Source: Lysobacter solisilvae (GTDB lineage Bacteria; Pseudomonadota; Gammaproteobacteria; Xanthomonadales; Xanthomonadaceae). From it: a stretch of DNA of 64,000 nucleotides. Location: contig NZ_CP071518.1 of the NCBI RefSeq assembly GCF_016613535.2, forward strand, positions 3,100,001 to 3,164,000, read 5' to 3'. Below the pieces are notes generated by a model. That model was given only the letters and a program-made list of their open reading frames with translations, had not been told where the DNA came from and did not search any database. Shown in pieces: positions 27,769 to 35,283 of this stretch (positions are counted from its first letter, which is position 1; each line of letters opens with the position of its first letter). A program made the position numbers and the translations under genes.

Positions 27769-28611
27769 ATGATCCATGACCTCACCCTCGCGGTCACCGG
27801 CACGACGGGCGACCGGAACGCCCTCGCGGCGGCGGTCGCCCTCGCCGCTCAACACAAGGCCCACCTGACGGCGGTCCAGCCACTCGAGCTCCCGGTTCCG
27901 CTGCCAGCCCCCTGGGATACCGCGCCAGTGACGGTGGAGCACGAAATCTGTAACGCCCGGCGCGCCGAAGCAAACCAGCGGGCCGAGAGGCTTCGCGACG
28001 AACTGTCCTTGCAAGCCATTTCTTCGGAGGTTCGGGTTGCGGAAGCCCGCTACATCGATGCCCCACTGGCCGTCGCCCTTCTGGCACGCCATGCGGACCT
28101 GGGTGTGGTCGCGGCGCCTGTCCAGAATGCGGATGACGGAGCGATTGCGCGCGCCTTCATCGGCTCGCTGCTTTTCGAGTCTGGACGTCCGGTCCTGGTC
28201 GTTCCAGCTCACCATGCCATCGAGCTGCCCCTTCAGCACGCGGTCGTGGCGTGGAAGCCCACCCGTGAGGCCACGCGAGCCGTCCACGACGCATTGCCGT
28301 TGTTGAACCCGGCGGCGACGATCGACGTGGTCGTCGTGGACCCGCGATCGGGCGAACCTGACCAAGGGGAAGAACCGGGATGCGACATCGCCGGCCACCT
28401 GGCCCGACACGGCTTCAAGGTCAACGTCGTCACGCTCAAGCGGGGCCACGACACGGTCGCCACCACCCTCCTTCGCCACGCTGCGCAATCCAACGCGCGG
28501 ATGCTGGTCGCGGGCGGCTACGGTCACTCGCGCATGCGCGAATGGGCGCTGGGCGGTACGACGCGCGAACTGCTCCAGGCCATGCACCTGCCGATCCTGT
28601 TCTCGCACTAG
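27769..28611 (+). CDS. Tandem-domain universal stress protein
   Basis: 280 residues; the intact counterpart of the broken gene at 22017 (MIHDLTLAVTGTTGDRNA against MIHDVMLPITGTAGDANA). Domain 1 includes SLLFESGRPVLVVP; domain 2 has WKPTREATRAVHDALPLL and the nucleotide loop VAGGYGHSRMREWALGGTTR, ending LPILFSH. This pair is probably an old duplication within the island. Perfect FNR box upstream. Confidence 0.9.
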   Translation: MIHDLTLAVTGTTGDRNALAAAVALAAQHKAHLTAVQPLELPVPLPAPWDTAPVTVEHEICNARRAEANQRAERLRDELSLQAISSEVRVAEARYIDAPLAVALLARHADLGVVAAPVQNADDGAIARAFIGSLLFESGRPVLVVPAHHAIELPLQHAVVAWKPTREATRAVHDALPLLNPAATIDVVVVDPRSGEPDQGEEPGCDIAGHLARHGFKVNVVTLKRGHDTVATTLLRHAAQSNARMLVAGGYGHSRMREWALGGTTRELLQAMHLPILFSH

Positions 28612-28675
28612 GCGAGCACGCATTCACCACGGCCTGATGCCGCGGCGCATGTCTGCGTGCTCGCGTGCAATGGCT

Positions 28676-29449
28676 TCAGCGCGCGGTGTACCCGCCATCG
28701 ATCACGAGTTCGGAGCCCGTCATGAACTTCGATTCGTCCGAGGCCAGGTAGACTACGCCCCACGCGATGTCATCGGGCTCACCGACATGCCCCAGCGGAT
28801 GAAGCTGGCCCAGGTCCGCGCGGGCCGCGGCCAGATCCGTGGCGCCGCTTGCGCCCATGTGGTGGACCACCATGGGTGTCCAGATATAGCCCGGGTGCAC
28901 GGAGTTGACGCGGATTTTGTCGGCGGCGTAGAGCAGCGCGTCGGTGCGGGTCATCAGGGTCACCGCGCCCTTGGAGGCATGGTAGGGCGGCACGTCCGGC
29001 GCACCGACCAGGCCATAGATCGACGAGAGGTTGATGATGCTGCCCGACCCGGCGCGGCGCAGGTGCGGGATCGCATGCTTGATGCAGAAGAACACCCCCT
29101 TCACGTTCACCGCCTGCACGCGGTCCCACTCGGCCTCCGTTACCTCGTGCGTCGGCTTGTTGACGCCGGCGATGCCCGCGTTGTTGACGAGCACGTGCAC
29201 GGCGCCAAAGTGATCGGCCACGCCGTCGATGGCCGCCTGCACGGCGCGTTCGTCGGCGACGTCGACGTGCCAGTAGCGCGCGGGGAAGCCCCCCCCCTGC
29301 AGTTCCCCGGCGAAGGCGCGCCCGGCCTCGTCCTCCACATCGAACAGCGCCAGCTTCGCGCCCTCCTGCGCCAGGCGCAACGAACAGGCATGGCCTATGC
29401 CCAGGCTTGCGCCGGTGACGATGCAGACTTTGTCCTTGACGCGATTCAT
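28676..29449 (-). CDS. SDR family oxidoreductase (glucose-1-dehydrogenase-like)
   Basis: 257 residues, classical short-chain dehydrogenase: TGASLGIGH (cofactor loop), D37-type acidic residue in ALFDVED indicating NAD preference, LVNNAGIAG, S-Y-K catalytic set in INLSSIYG...PYHASKGAV, and the C-terminal SELVIDGGYTAR. Substrate unknown. ATG 29449 behind GGAGG. It lies downstream of the flavodoxin gene on the same strand (127-bp gap), possibly under the same FNR-type box at 30132. Confidence 0.88.
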   Translation of the reverse strand: MNRVKDKVCIVTGASLGIGHACSLRLAQEGAKLALFDVEDEAGRAFAGELQGGGFPARYWHVDVADERAVQAAIDGVADHFGAVHVLVNNAGIAGVNKPTHEVTEAEWDRVQAVNVKGVFFCIKHAIPHLRRAGSGSIINLSSIYGLVGAPDVPPYHASKGAVTLMTRTDALLYAADKIRVNSVHPGYIWTPMVVHHMGASGATDLAAARADLGQLHPLGHVGEPDDIAWGVVYLASDESKFMTGSELVIDGGYTAR

Positions 29450-29576
29450 GGTGCCTCCACGTCAATGGCCAATGCCGGCGTCGCAACCGTCCCTGTGCCT
29501 TTGCTAATGACGCGCTTGTGGAGACGGCACGCCAGGGGCGCTGGGACCGGCTTCCGCGCGCCCCCCGGCCGATGCG

Positions 29577-29978
29577 TCACGTCGATTGAGACGGGCAACG
29601 AAACGACGCAGCTCGTCGCGGTGGGCGCCCGGCCACATCCGCACCCTTGCCGCCTTCCGTGCAGAAAAAGGCCACCTTCTTGGCTTGCGTGGCATTTCGT
29701 TCGGCGAAGGTCCGGACCGGGGCCGCCAGCCGGCTGGCCCAGATGGGCCCGCCAATCACCAGGAGGTCGTAATCCGCCGGGGCATGCGCGCCGGCAAGAA
29801 TTGCAGGCCTGCGCCTGAGCGTCGCGTCGAACAACGCGCCGACGACGCCCCTCAGCCCACGCCGTGGCTTTGGCTCCCTGATTTCCTCCATGTCCGCGCC
29901 GGTGGCGGCTCGAATCTCCTCGGCCACGCGTCGGGTGTTGCCACCCATCGAGTAGTAGGCGATCAGGATGTCGTTCAT
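29577..29978 (-). CDS. Flavodoxin family protein, truncated and frameshifted at the 3' end
   Basis: 133 residues from ATG 29978 (RBS GAGGTG). The FMN phosphate loop YYSMGGNTRRVAEE, then GGPIWASRLAAPVRTF and KKVAFFCTEGGKGAD are normal for short flavodoxins. Then the sequence breaks: another frame gives GAHRDELRRFVARLN, which looks like the last helix of the same fold. About 30 codons between the two blocks seem to be missing. The encoded protein ends with an unrelated Arg-rich tail, so an intact flavodoxin is not made. This is more than a single-base slip and could be a genuine deletion. Confidence 0.72.
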   Translation of the reverse strand: MNDILIAYYSMGGNTRRVAEEIRAATGADMEEIREPKPRRGLRGVVGALFDATLRRRPAILAGAHAPADYDLLVIGGPIWASRLAAPVRTFAERNATQAKKVAFFCTEGGKGADVAGRPPRRAASFRCPSQST

Positions 29979-30131
29979 GGCTGCACCTCACCCGTCGTCA
30001 TGGATTCCAGGCGATGTCCCTCGCAGTCCCTGGCTTCGCGCGGCGGGACGGACACGCCACCGGAAGCCATTGCGGGAACACCCTTGCCGGTAATCGCCCA
30101 TCCAGTATCGGTGCGTACGGCGTCAAACGAT

Positions 30132-30145
30132 TTGACCCAAATCAA
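30132..30145 (-). promoter_or_regulatory. FNR/ANR-type box upstream of the flavodoxin gene
   Basis: TTGAC-CCAA-ATCAA (9 of 10). On the minus strand GATACT (30109-30104) is 32 bp from its centre. It overlaps an inverted repeat GTCAAA-CGA-TTTGAC (30122-30136). The flavodoxin start is 153 bp away, implying a longer leader than at the other boxes. Confidence 0.65.
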
Positions 30146-30154
30146 GCATTGCTC

Positions 30155-31558
30155 TCACTGCGCCGCGGACAGATCAACACACTGGCCGTACTCAGGCACG
30201 TGGGCCGGCCATTGAAGTTCGCGTTCGATGCGAAGCCGCAGGGCGTCGGCTGCGTCGGGCTCGCCATGGGTCACGAAAACACCTCGTGGGGACCGCGGCG
30301 CAGTACGCAGCCAGGCGATCACCTCGTCCGCGTCCGCATGCGCGGAGGCCGAGCCCAACTGCACGACCTCGGCACGGACAGGAACGTCCTGGCCGAAGAT
30401 GCGCAGTGCGGTTTCGCCACGGGCCAACGCCGCCCCGCGGGTACCGCCGGCCTGGAAACCGGACAGGAGGATGCCGTTGCGATGATCGGGAGCGAATGCA
30501 ATCAGGTGATGCAGCACCCGTCCGCCTGTCGCCATGCCACTCGCCGCCACGATGATCATGGGACCTCGGCGTCGGTTCAAGGCCTTGGACTGCTCCACGG
30601 TGTTGACGATCCGGGTCACCCGCTGCATGGCCTGCAACTGGCCGCCACTGAGCCGGTGCTGGTCCCGATATCGCTGATACAGGCCGGTGACATCTGCCGC
30701 CATGGGACTGTTGAGGTACACCGGCACCTCGGGGATCTCGCCGCGCGCCTGGAGCTGGGCAATCATGTGCAGCAGCAGCTGCGCCCGCCCGACGGCGAAG
30801 GCCGGGATGACCGCCACGCCGCCCCGGGCGAGGACGCGCCCCAATGCTTCCTTCAGCTCCTGCTCGAATGCCATGGGCAGGTGTTGGCGATTGCCATAGG
30901 TCGACTCGACGACCAGCCAGTCCGATTCCCAAATCGGCGCCGGTGCCCGCATGACGGGATCGCAGGGCCGTCCGATATCGCCGCTGAAGGTGATTCGTGT
31001 TTCCCCGAAGGCAAGCGAAACCGCCGATGCGCCCAGGATGTGGCCTTGCGGGCGCAGGGTCGCAACCAATCCCGGCACCGGTTCGAATGCCTGATCGAAC
31101 GGCACCGGCCGGAACACCCGCAGCGCGCGACGGGCGTCCTCTTCGGTGTAGAGCGGCTCGGCAGGATGGTGCCTGGAAGTCCCCTTCCTGTTGGCGTAAC
31201 CGGCTTCCTCCTCGAGCAGGTGGCCCGAATCCGGCAGCAGGACGCCGCACAGGTCGCGCGTGGCGTCAGTACACCAGACCGCTCCGGAGAAGCCCGCAGA
31301 GATCAGCCGCGGCAGGTAGCCGCTGTGGTCGAGATGGGCATGCGTCAGGATCACGGCATCGATGGAGGCCGGGTCGACCGGAAAGGGCGCCCAGTTCCGC
31401 AGGCGCAATGCCTTGTAGCCCTGGAACAGGCCGCAGTCGACCAGCACACGGTGGCTGCCCGCGTCCACCAGGTAGCGTGAGCCCGTCACCGTGGCATTTG
31501 CTCCCAGGAAGGTCAGGCGGAAAGCCGCAGGCTCTGGAGCTGGCGTGGTCGGGCTCAT
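30155..31558 (-). CDS. MBL-fold metallo-hydrolase with beta-CASP and RNA-specificity domains
   Basis: 467 residues. Metallo-beta-lactamase motif HAHLDHSGYLPRL, GHILGASAV, FSGDIGRP, then a beta-CASP insert (ESTYGNRQHL...YLNSPMAADVT) and the C-terminal Zn-binding region with VVQLGSASAHADADE (H-A-D) and VTHGEPDAA. This is the layout of CPSF73-like/YhcR-type ribonucleases, so an RNA substrate is likely. ATG 31558 is chosen by GGAAA and by the first conserved strand. An FNR-type box lies 54 bp upstream. It may tune RNA processing when oxygen falls; that is inference. Confidence 0.88.
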   Translation of the reverse strand: MSPTTPAPEPAAFRLTFLGANATVTGSRYLVDAGSHRVLVDCGLFQGYKALRLRNWAPFPVDPASIDAVILTHAHLDHSGYLPRLISAGFSGAVWCTDATRDLCGVLLPDSGHLLEEEAGYANRKGTSRHHPAEPLYTEEDARRALRVFRPVPFDQAFEPVPGLVATLRPQGHILGASAVSLAFGETRITFSGDIGRPCDPVMRAPAPIWESDWLVVESTYGNRQHLPMAFEQELKEALGRVLARGGVAVIPAFAVGRAQLLLHMIAQLQARGEIPEVPVYLNSPMAADVTGLYQRYRDQHRLSGGQLQAMQRVTRIVNTVEQSKALNRRRGPMIIVAASGMATGGRVLHHLIAFAPDHRNGILLSGFQAGGTRGAALARGETALRIFGQDVPVRAEVVQLGSASAHADADEVIAWLRTAPRSPRGVFVTHGEPDAADALRLRIERELQWPAHVPEYGQCVDLSAAQ

Positions 31559-31612
31559 CGATTTCCGGTCCGGTGCGATGGCCACACAATGACTGATGGG
31601 CCCCGGCGGGCC

Positions 31613-31626
31613 TTGATCGGCGTCAA
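31613..31626 (-). promoter_or_regulatory. FNR/ANR-type box for the MBL/beta-CASP gene
   Basis: TTGAT-CGGC-GTCAA (9 of 10), 54 bp upstream of the start; CATTGT on the minus strand stands 31 bp from the centre. Confidence 0.68.
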
Positions 31627-31714
31627 ACAATCCGCGGCTGGCGTGACCATGATTGCGCTCCTGCGCGCTTCGTTCGTAGGGGTACGCACCGGTTGAGACA
31701 CAGCAGCCGGATTG

Positions 31715-31728
31715 CTGACGCAGGTCAA
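31715..31728 (+). promoter_or_regulatory. Possible degenerate FNR-type box upstream of the beta-helix gene
   Basis: CTGAC-GCAG-GTCAA matches 7 of 10 positions and lies 103 bp before the start at 31832. No convincing -10 follows at the class II distance, so it may be chance. Confidence 0.3.
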
Positions 31729-31831
31729 TATCCCATCGCCGCGGCGGTCCAGGATCAGCAGGTGCCACCGACGCATCGCGTTGGCCGTGTCGGCTACGCC
31801 GCTGCCGGGAACTTGTCCCAGGGAGCCCTGT

Positions 31832-32695
31832 ATGAAGAACTGTGCGCAGATCGTCCTGTTGCTGCTGCTCGGCGCAGGCAGCAGCCTTTCTTCCCCTGGA
31901 ATTTTGGCAGCGGAGGGCTACAGCAACTGCGAAGGCTTCATCGATTCATTGCCGGCGACCATCACGGCGCAGGGCGTGTGGTGCCTGCGCAAGGACCTGA
32001 ACACCGCGATCAGCGCCGGCACCGCCATCGACATCAGGGCCAACAACGTCACGATCGACTGCAACGACTTCAAGGTCGGTGGGCTCGCCGGAGGAGCGGG
32101 AACGTCGGCATATGGCGTGCGTGCCCTCTCCGCGCTCAACGCCACGGTTCGAAACTGCACGATGCGCGGCTTCTATGTCGGCGCAGGCCTGAGCGGAAGT
32201 GGCCATGTCATCGAGGACAACCGATTCGACGCCAACACCTACATCGGGATCGAGATCGCGGGGGATGCGAGCGTGGCCCGCCATAACCTCGTGGTGGACA
32301 CAGGAGGCTCGACGACGGTTGGCGGCTACGCGGTCGGCATCAAGGCCGGTGGCGCGGTCGATCTCATCGACAACACCGTCAGCGGCGTGGTCGGCCACCC
32401 GAATTCCAGCGGCATTGCGCTGGCCTACGGGATCAGCACGCATCATCTCTCGGGAAGCATCGCCGGCAACCGCGTAGGTGGCCTGGTGCCGAGCGGAACC
32501 GGCACCGTCCATGGCATCAACAACCAGGAGAACGGGCGGATCTCCATCCGCGCAAATGACGTCACCGGAAATGGCGGCGCCGGCACGGGCATTTTCTGTA
32601 CGTTTCCCAGGGGCAGCGCACTGGGCAACGTCATCAGCGGCTTCAGCACCGGACTGTCGGGCTGCACGACGCAGGACAACCTGATCGTTCCCTGA
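31832..32695 (+). CDS. Secreted right-handed parallel beta-helix protein (copy 1)
   Basis: 287 residues: signal peptide (about 1-27, ending ILAAEG), then a cysteine-bearing start (NCEGFIDSLPATITAQGVWC) and repeated beta-helix coils such as IRANNVTIDCNDFK, VRNCTMRGF, VIEDNRF, LIDNTVSG and IRANDVTG. Two paralogues at 55914 and 56832 share the entry motif and the ending GC..(Q/D)..N.I. Fold of polysaccharide lyases and surface adhesins, but no catalytic residues can be assigned; exported structural or binding role is inference. Confidence 0.82.
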   Translation: MKNCAQIVLLLLLGAGSSLSSPGILAAEGYSNCEGFIDSLPATITAQGVWCLRKDLNTAISAGTAIDIRANNVTIDCNDFKVGGLAGGAGTSAYGVRALSALNATVRNCTMRGFYVGAGLSGSGHVIEDNRFDANTYIGIEIAGDASVARHNLVVDTGGSTTVGGYAVGIKAGGAVDLIDNTVSGVVGHPNSSGIALAYGISTHHLSGSIAGNRVGGLVPSGTGTVHGINNQENGRISIRANDVTGNGGAGTGIFCTFPRGSALGNVISGFSTGLSGCTTQDNLIVP

Positions 32696-32761
32696 GCCAT
32701 CCCATGGACGCGACAGCCGCGCTCTGAAGGCCCGCGGTCCAGCCGGAACTCGTCACCCGTC

Positions 32762-32992
32762 TCAGGGTGAGAAATGCCTCGGCACAGCTGGAGCGGCGGA
32801 AGTTTCGCAGTGCTCCCGAATCGTCGGCCCCACCTCGGACCAATGGGGCACGTCCGGACCGACCAGATCAACCCAGCTGGCTGACAGTGTCGGCTCGAGC
32901 TCTTCCCAGGACTCAACCGCAAGGTGCTGGCAGGCGAAGCGGACAAAGGCTTCGATGTAGTGATCCGGCCATGTCGAGCGTTCACTTCCCAT
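32762..32992 (-). CDS. Small Trp-rich helical protein, subfamily A (copy 1)
   Basis: 76 residues from ATG 32992, fixed by a strong GGAGG 7 bp upstream. Core: DHYIEAFVRFACQHLAVESW, then EELEPTLSASW, then HWSEVGPTIREHC. It matches the product of 63355-63552 closely (DRYIDTFAHVARHRLALQPW, HDIEPALAETW, GWEDVAPLVRSE) and the subfamily B proteins more loosely (W-x-E-x2-P-x-L-x2-W). No known family is recognised. It stands alone, convergent with the beta-helix gene. Confidence 0.75.
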   Translation of the reverse strand: MGSERSTWPDHYIEAFVRFACQHLAVESWEELEPTLSASWVDLVGPDVPHWSEVGPTIREHCETSAAPAVPRHFSP

Positions 32993-33206
32993 GGGGAATC
33001 CTCCGCGTGACGCTTCCAAAGCGTGCAACTTTGCCCCACCGGGTTCTGTGCGCAAGCGCACTGAGGCGTCTGCTGGAGGCAGAGCGCCGATGCCAGCAGT
33101 CCGAGCGCCGGCCGCTCCACCTCAACGAATGACCGGCTTGGCCGGAACTAGACGCGCGCGCCTCGCGATCCCCGCAGATGACTCGGCAAGTACCGGTTCA
33201 CTGATG

Positions 33207-33296
33207 TGGCGGAAGCGGTGAGATTCGAACTCACGGATGGGTCTCCCCATCGCCGGTTTTCAAGACCGGTGCCTTAAACCGCTCGGCCACGCTTCC
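33207..33296 (-). tRNA. tRNA-Ser(UGA)
   Basis: 90 nt on the minus strand: acceptor stem GGAAGCG / CGCTTCC, discriminator G and encoded CCA (33209-33207). Anticodon loop CTTGAAA within ACCGGT...ACCGG stems gives UGA. A long variable arm (GATGGGGAGACCCATC), diagnostic of class II tRNA-Ser, and TTCGAAT T-loop are present. It reads UCA codons. serS is 5 kb away. Confidence 0.97.
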
Positions 33297-33378
33297 GTTT
33301 TTCCTTGACGCCGGTGTGGTCCCGGCGCGGGCATCGAAGTGATCGCCGCCGCGGGATGCCGCGGCGGCGGGCATTCTC

Positions 33379-34392
33379 TCATGCCGGCTCGGCGGTGCGC
33401 TCGGGTTTGGCGCCCTTGGCGGCCGGCTTCTTGCCGACGGTGCCGTCGGGGCACGGCTTGCCTTCGATCTCGCCGCACTGCAGGCGGGCCGATTCGACCA
33501 GGCCGGGGACGCGCTCGGCGAGGAAGTCGATGAAGACCCGCACGGCCGGCAGCATGCCGCGGCGCGAGGCGAAGACCGCGTGGAAGATGCCCTGCGGCAG
33601 GCGCCACTGCGGCATCACCACTTCCAGTTCGCCGTTGCGCACCGCATCGGCACAGACGGTTTCGGGCAGCATCGTGATGCCGACGCCCTGCTTTGCCAGC
33701 GCCATGAGCATGGGGAAGTCGAAGCCCGCCACGCGCGGCTTGAGTTCGACGCGACGTACCTCGCCGTTGGGGCCGTGCAGCTCCCAGCGCTGGTGCGCGT
33801 CGTCCTCGTTCATGCTCAGGGTGACGTGCTGGTTGAGCTCGTCGGGATTGCTCGGCCGGCCCATGCGACGCAGGTAGTCCGGGCTGGCCACCAGCAGCTC
33901 CTGGATCTGGCCGAAGTTGCGCATCACCAGGCTGCCGTCGTCGTCCAGGCGCGAGCGCACGCGCAGGGCGACGTCCACGCCTTCGTTGATGATGTCCACC
34001 CGCCGGTTGCTGACGTGCAGCTGCACGCGCACCTGCGGATAGCGGGCGAGGAATTCCGGCAGGAGCCGTGGCATCTGCTGCTGGGCCATGCCCACCGGCA
34101 CGCTGACGCGGATGACGCCGCGCGGTTCGGCGCTCAGGCGATCGACGACTTCGCGCGCGGCCTGCGCCTCGGCCAGCATCGACTGCGCGTGGCGATAGAC
34201 GCTGTGCCCCACCTCGGTCACCGCGAAGCGGCGGGTCGAACGCTGCAGCAGGCGGACACCGAGGTCTTCTTCCAGCTGGCTGATGCGTCGGCTCAGGCGC
34301 GACTTGGGGATGCCCAGGGCGCGTTCGGCGGCGGCGAAGCCCTGGTGGTCGACGACGGCGGCGAAGTAATAGAGATCGTTCAGATCCTGCAT
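33379..34392 (-). CDS. LysR family transcriptional regulator
   Basis: 337 residues. N-terminal winged helix MQDLNDLYYFAAVVDHQGFA...IPKSRLSRRISQLEEDLGVRLL, then a LysR substrate-binding domain (about 90-295). The 25-residue basic tail (KKPAAKGAKPERTAEPA) is unusual. It is divergent from azoR, with a 134-bp shared region, the classic layout of a LysR regulator controlling its neighbour. The likely inducer is an aromatic or quinone-like compound, by analogy with LysR/azoR pairs. Confidence 0.9.
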   Translation of the reverse strand: MQDLNDLYYFAAVVDHQGFAAAERALGIPKSRLSRRISQLEEDLGVRLLQRSTRRFAVTEVGHSVYRHAQSMLAEAQAAREVVDRLSAEPRGVIRVSVPVGMAQQQMPRLLPEFLARYPQVRVQLHVSNRRVDIINEGVDVALRVRSRLDDDGSLVMRNFGQIQELLVASPDYLRRMGRPSNPDELNQHVTLSMNEDDAHQRWELHGPNGEVRRVELKPRVAGFDFPMLMALAKQGVGITMLPETVCADAVRNGELEVVMPQWRLPQGIFHAVFASRRGMLPAVRVFIDFLAERVPGLVESARLQCGEIEGKPCPDGTVGKKPAAKGAKPERTAEPA

Positions 34393-34526
34393 GGCGATAG
34401 TCCTGTGTTCGAGATAAGTAACATATTCGGAACAGTCAGTGATATTAGACCAGCTTTATCCTATTTCCGCAACAGTCGATAGTGGCCCCCTTCGCGGCAT
34501 CAGCCGCCGCCACGGGACCGACTGAC
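34393..34526 (+). promoter_or_regulatory. LysR-azoR divergent control region
   Basis: It contains a direct repeat about 40 bp apart: TATTCGGAACAGTC (34424-34437) and TATTTCCGCAACAGTC (34462-34477), with AT-rich sequence between. Tandem recognition sites for a LysR protein are the simplest reading. No start site can be assigned with certainty. Confidence 0.45.
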
Positions 34527-35108
34527 ATGAAACTCCTGCACCTGGATTCCGCTGCCACTGGCAGCCAATCCGTCACCCGCGAACTGAGCGCCTCGATCGT
34601 CGCACGCTGGCGCGAGGCAGTGCCCGGCCTGAACGTCACGTACCGGGACCTCGACGCGCAGCCCCTGCCCCACCTCAACAGTGTGGTGCTGGCCAAGGCC
34701 GACCCGGCCGTCGCGGCTGAAAGCGAAGCCACGCTCCAGCAGTTCCTCGACAGCGACGTGATCGTCGTCGGGGCGCCGATGTACAACTTCAGCGTGCCGT
34801 CGACGCTGAAGGCCTGGATCGACCGGGTGGCGGTCGCCGGGCGCACGTTCCGCTACACCGAGAAGGGTCCGGAAGGACTGGCCAAGGGCAAGACGCTGGT
34901 GATCGCCAGTGGTCGTGGCGGGCTCTACGGCGACAACAGTCCGGCCGATTTCCAGGAGGCCTACCTGAGGCAGGTGTTCGGCTTCCTGGGCGTGGACGAC
35001 GTGCGCCTGGTGCGGGCCGAAGGCGTGGCGTACTCGCCGCAGCATCGCAGTGATGCGCTGGCGCAGGCGCATGCGGCGATCGCGGAGCCGCTGCGCGAGG
35101 CGGCGTGA
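34527..35108 (+). CDS. azoR: FMN-dependent NADH-azoreductase
   Basis: 193 residues, flavodoxin-like fold. Family motifs: LLHLDSAATGSQSVTRELS at the start, the FMN contact APMYNFSVPSTLKAWIDRV, TFRYTEKGPEGL and the substrate/FMN loop ASGRGGLYG. AzoR reduces azo bonds and quinones with NADH in the cytosol. ATG at 34527; the ribosome-binding site is weak (GGGACC). Divergently transcribed from its likely LysR regulator and followed by a terminator. Confidence 0.94.
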   Translation: MKLLHLDSAATGSQSVTRELSASIVARWREAVPGLNVTYRDLDAQPLPHLNSVVLAKADPAVAAESEATLQQFLDSDVIVVGAPMYNFSVPSTLKAWIDRVAVAGRTFRYTEKGPEGLAKGKTLVIASGRGGLYGDNSPADFQEAYLRQVFGFLGVDDVRLVRAEGVAYSPQHRSDALAQAHAAIAEPLREAA

Positions 35109-35146
35109 GATGGGATGTGGGCTCCCGCGCATGGATCCGGATGCGG

Positions 35147-35199
35147 GGCGATCGTCGGCCCCCATCCCAACCTTCCCCCGCTGTGCGGGGGAAGGAGCT
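35147..35199. repeat. Dispersed palindromic intergenic repeat, copy 3 (inverted)
   Basis: The best preserved copy: CCTTCCCCCGC-TGT-GCGGGGGAAGG (35171-35195) preceded, in this orientation, by GGCGATCGTCGGCCCCCATC. Related copies lie at 360-440 and 10173-10303. Confidence 0.65.
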
Positions 35200-35238
35200 C
35201 AAGCGCTGAGCGGGAAACCACACGCCTGAAACAGAACA

Positions 35239-35263
35239 GGCCCGCGAGATGCGGGCCCGTTTT
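35239..35263 (+). terminator. Rho-independent terminator between azoR and the M16 gene
   Basis: GGCCCGC-GAGAT-GCGGGCC then CGTTTT. It lies 130 bp after azoR and 21 bp from the stop of the convergent M16 gene. Confidence 0.8.
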
Positions 35264-35283
35264 CCTGCCGCGATGGCGGCCGA

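Noticed and set aside
31715..31728. Ninth FNR box for the beta-helix gene
   Set aside because: Only 7 of 10 positions match and no -10 follows at the right distance; kept as a low-confidence entry and not counted in the regulon.
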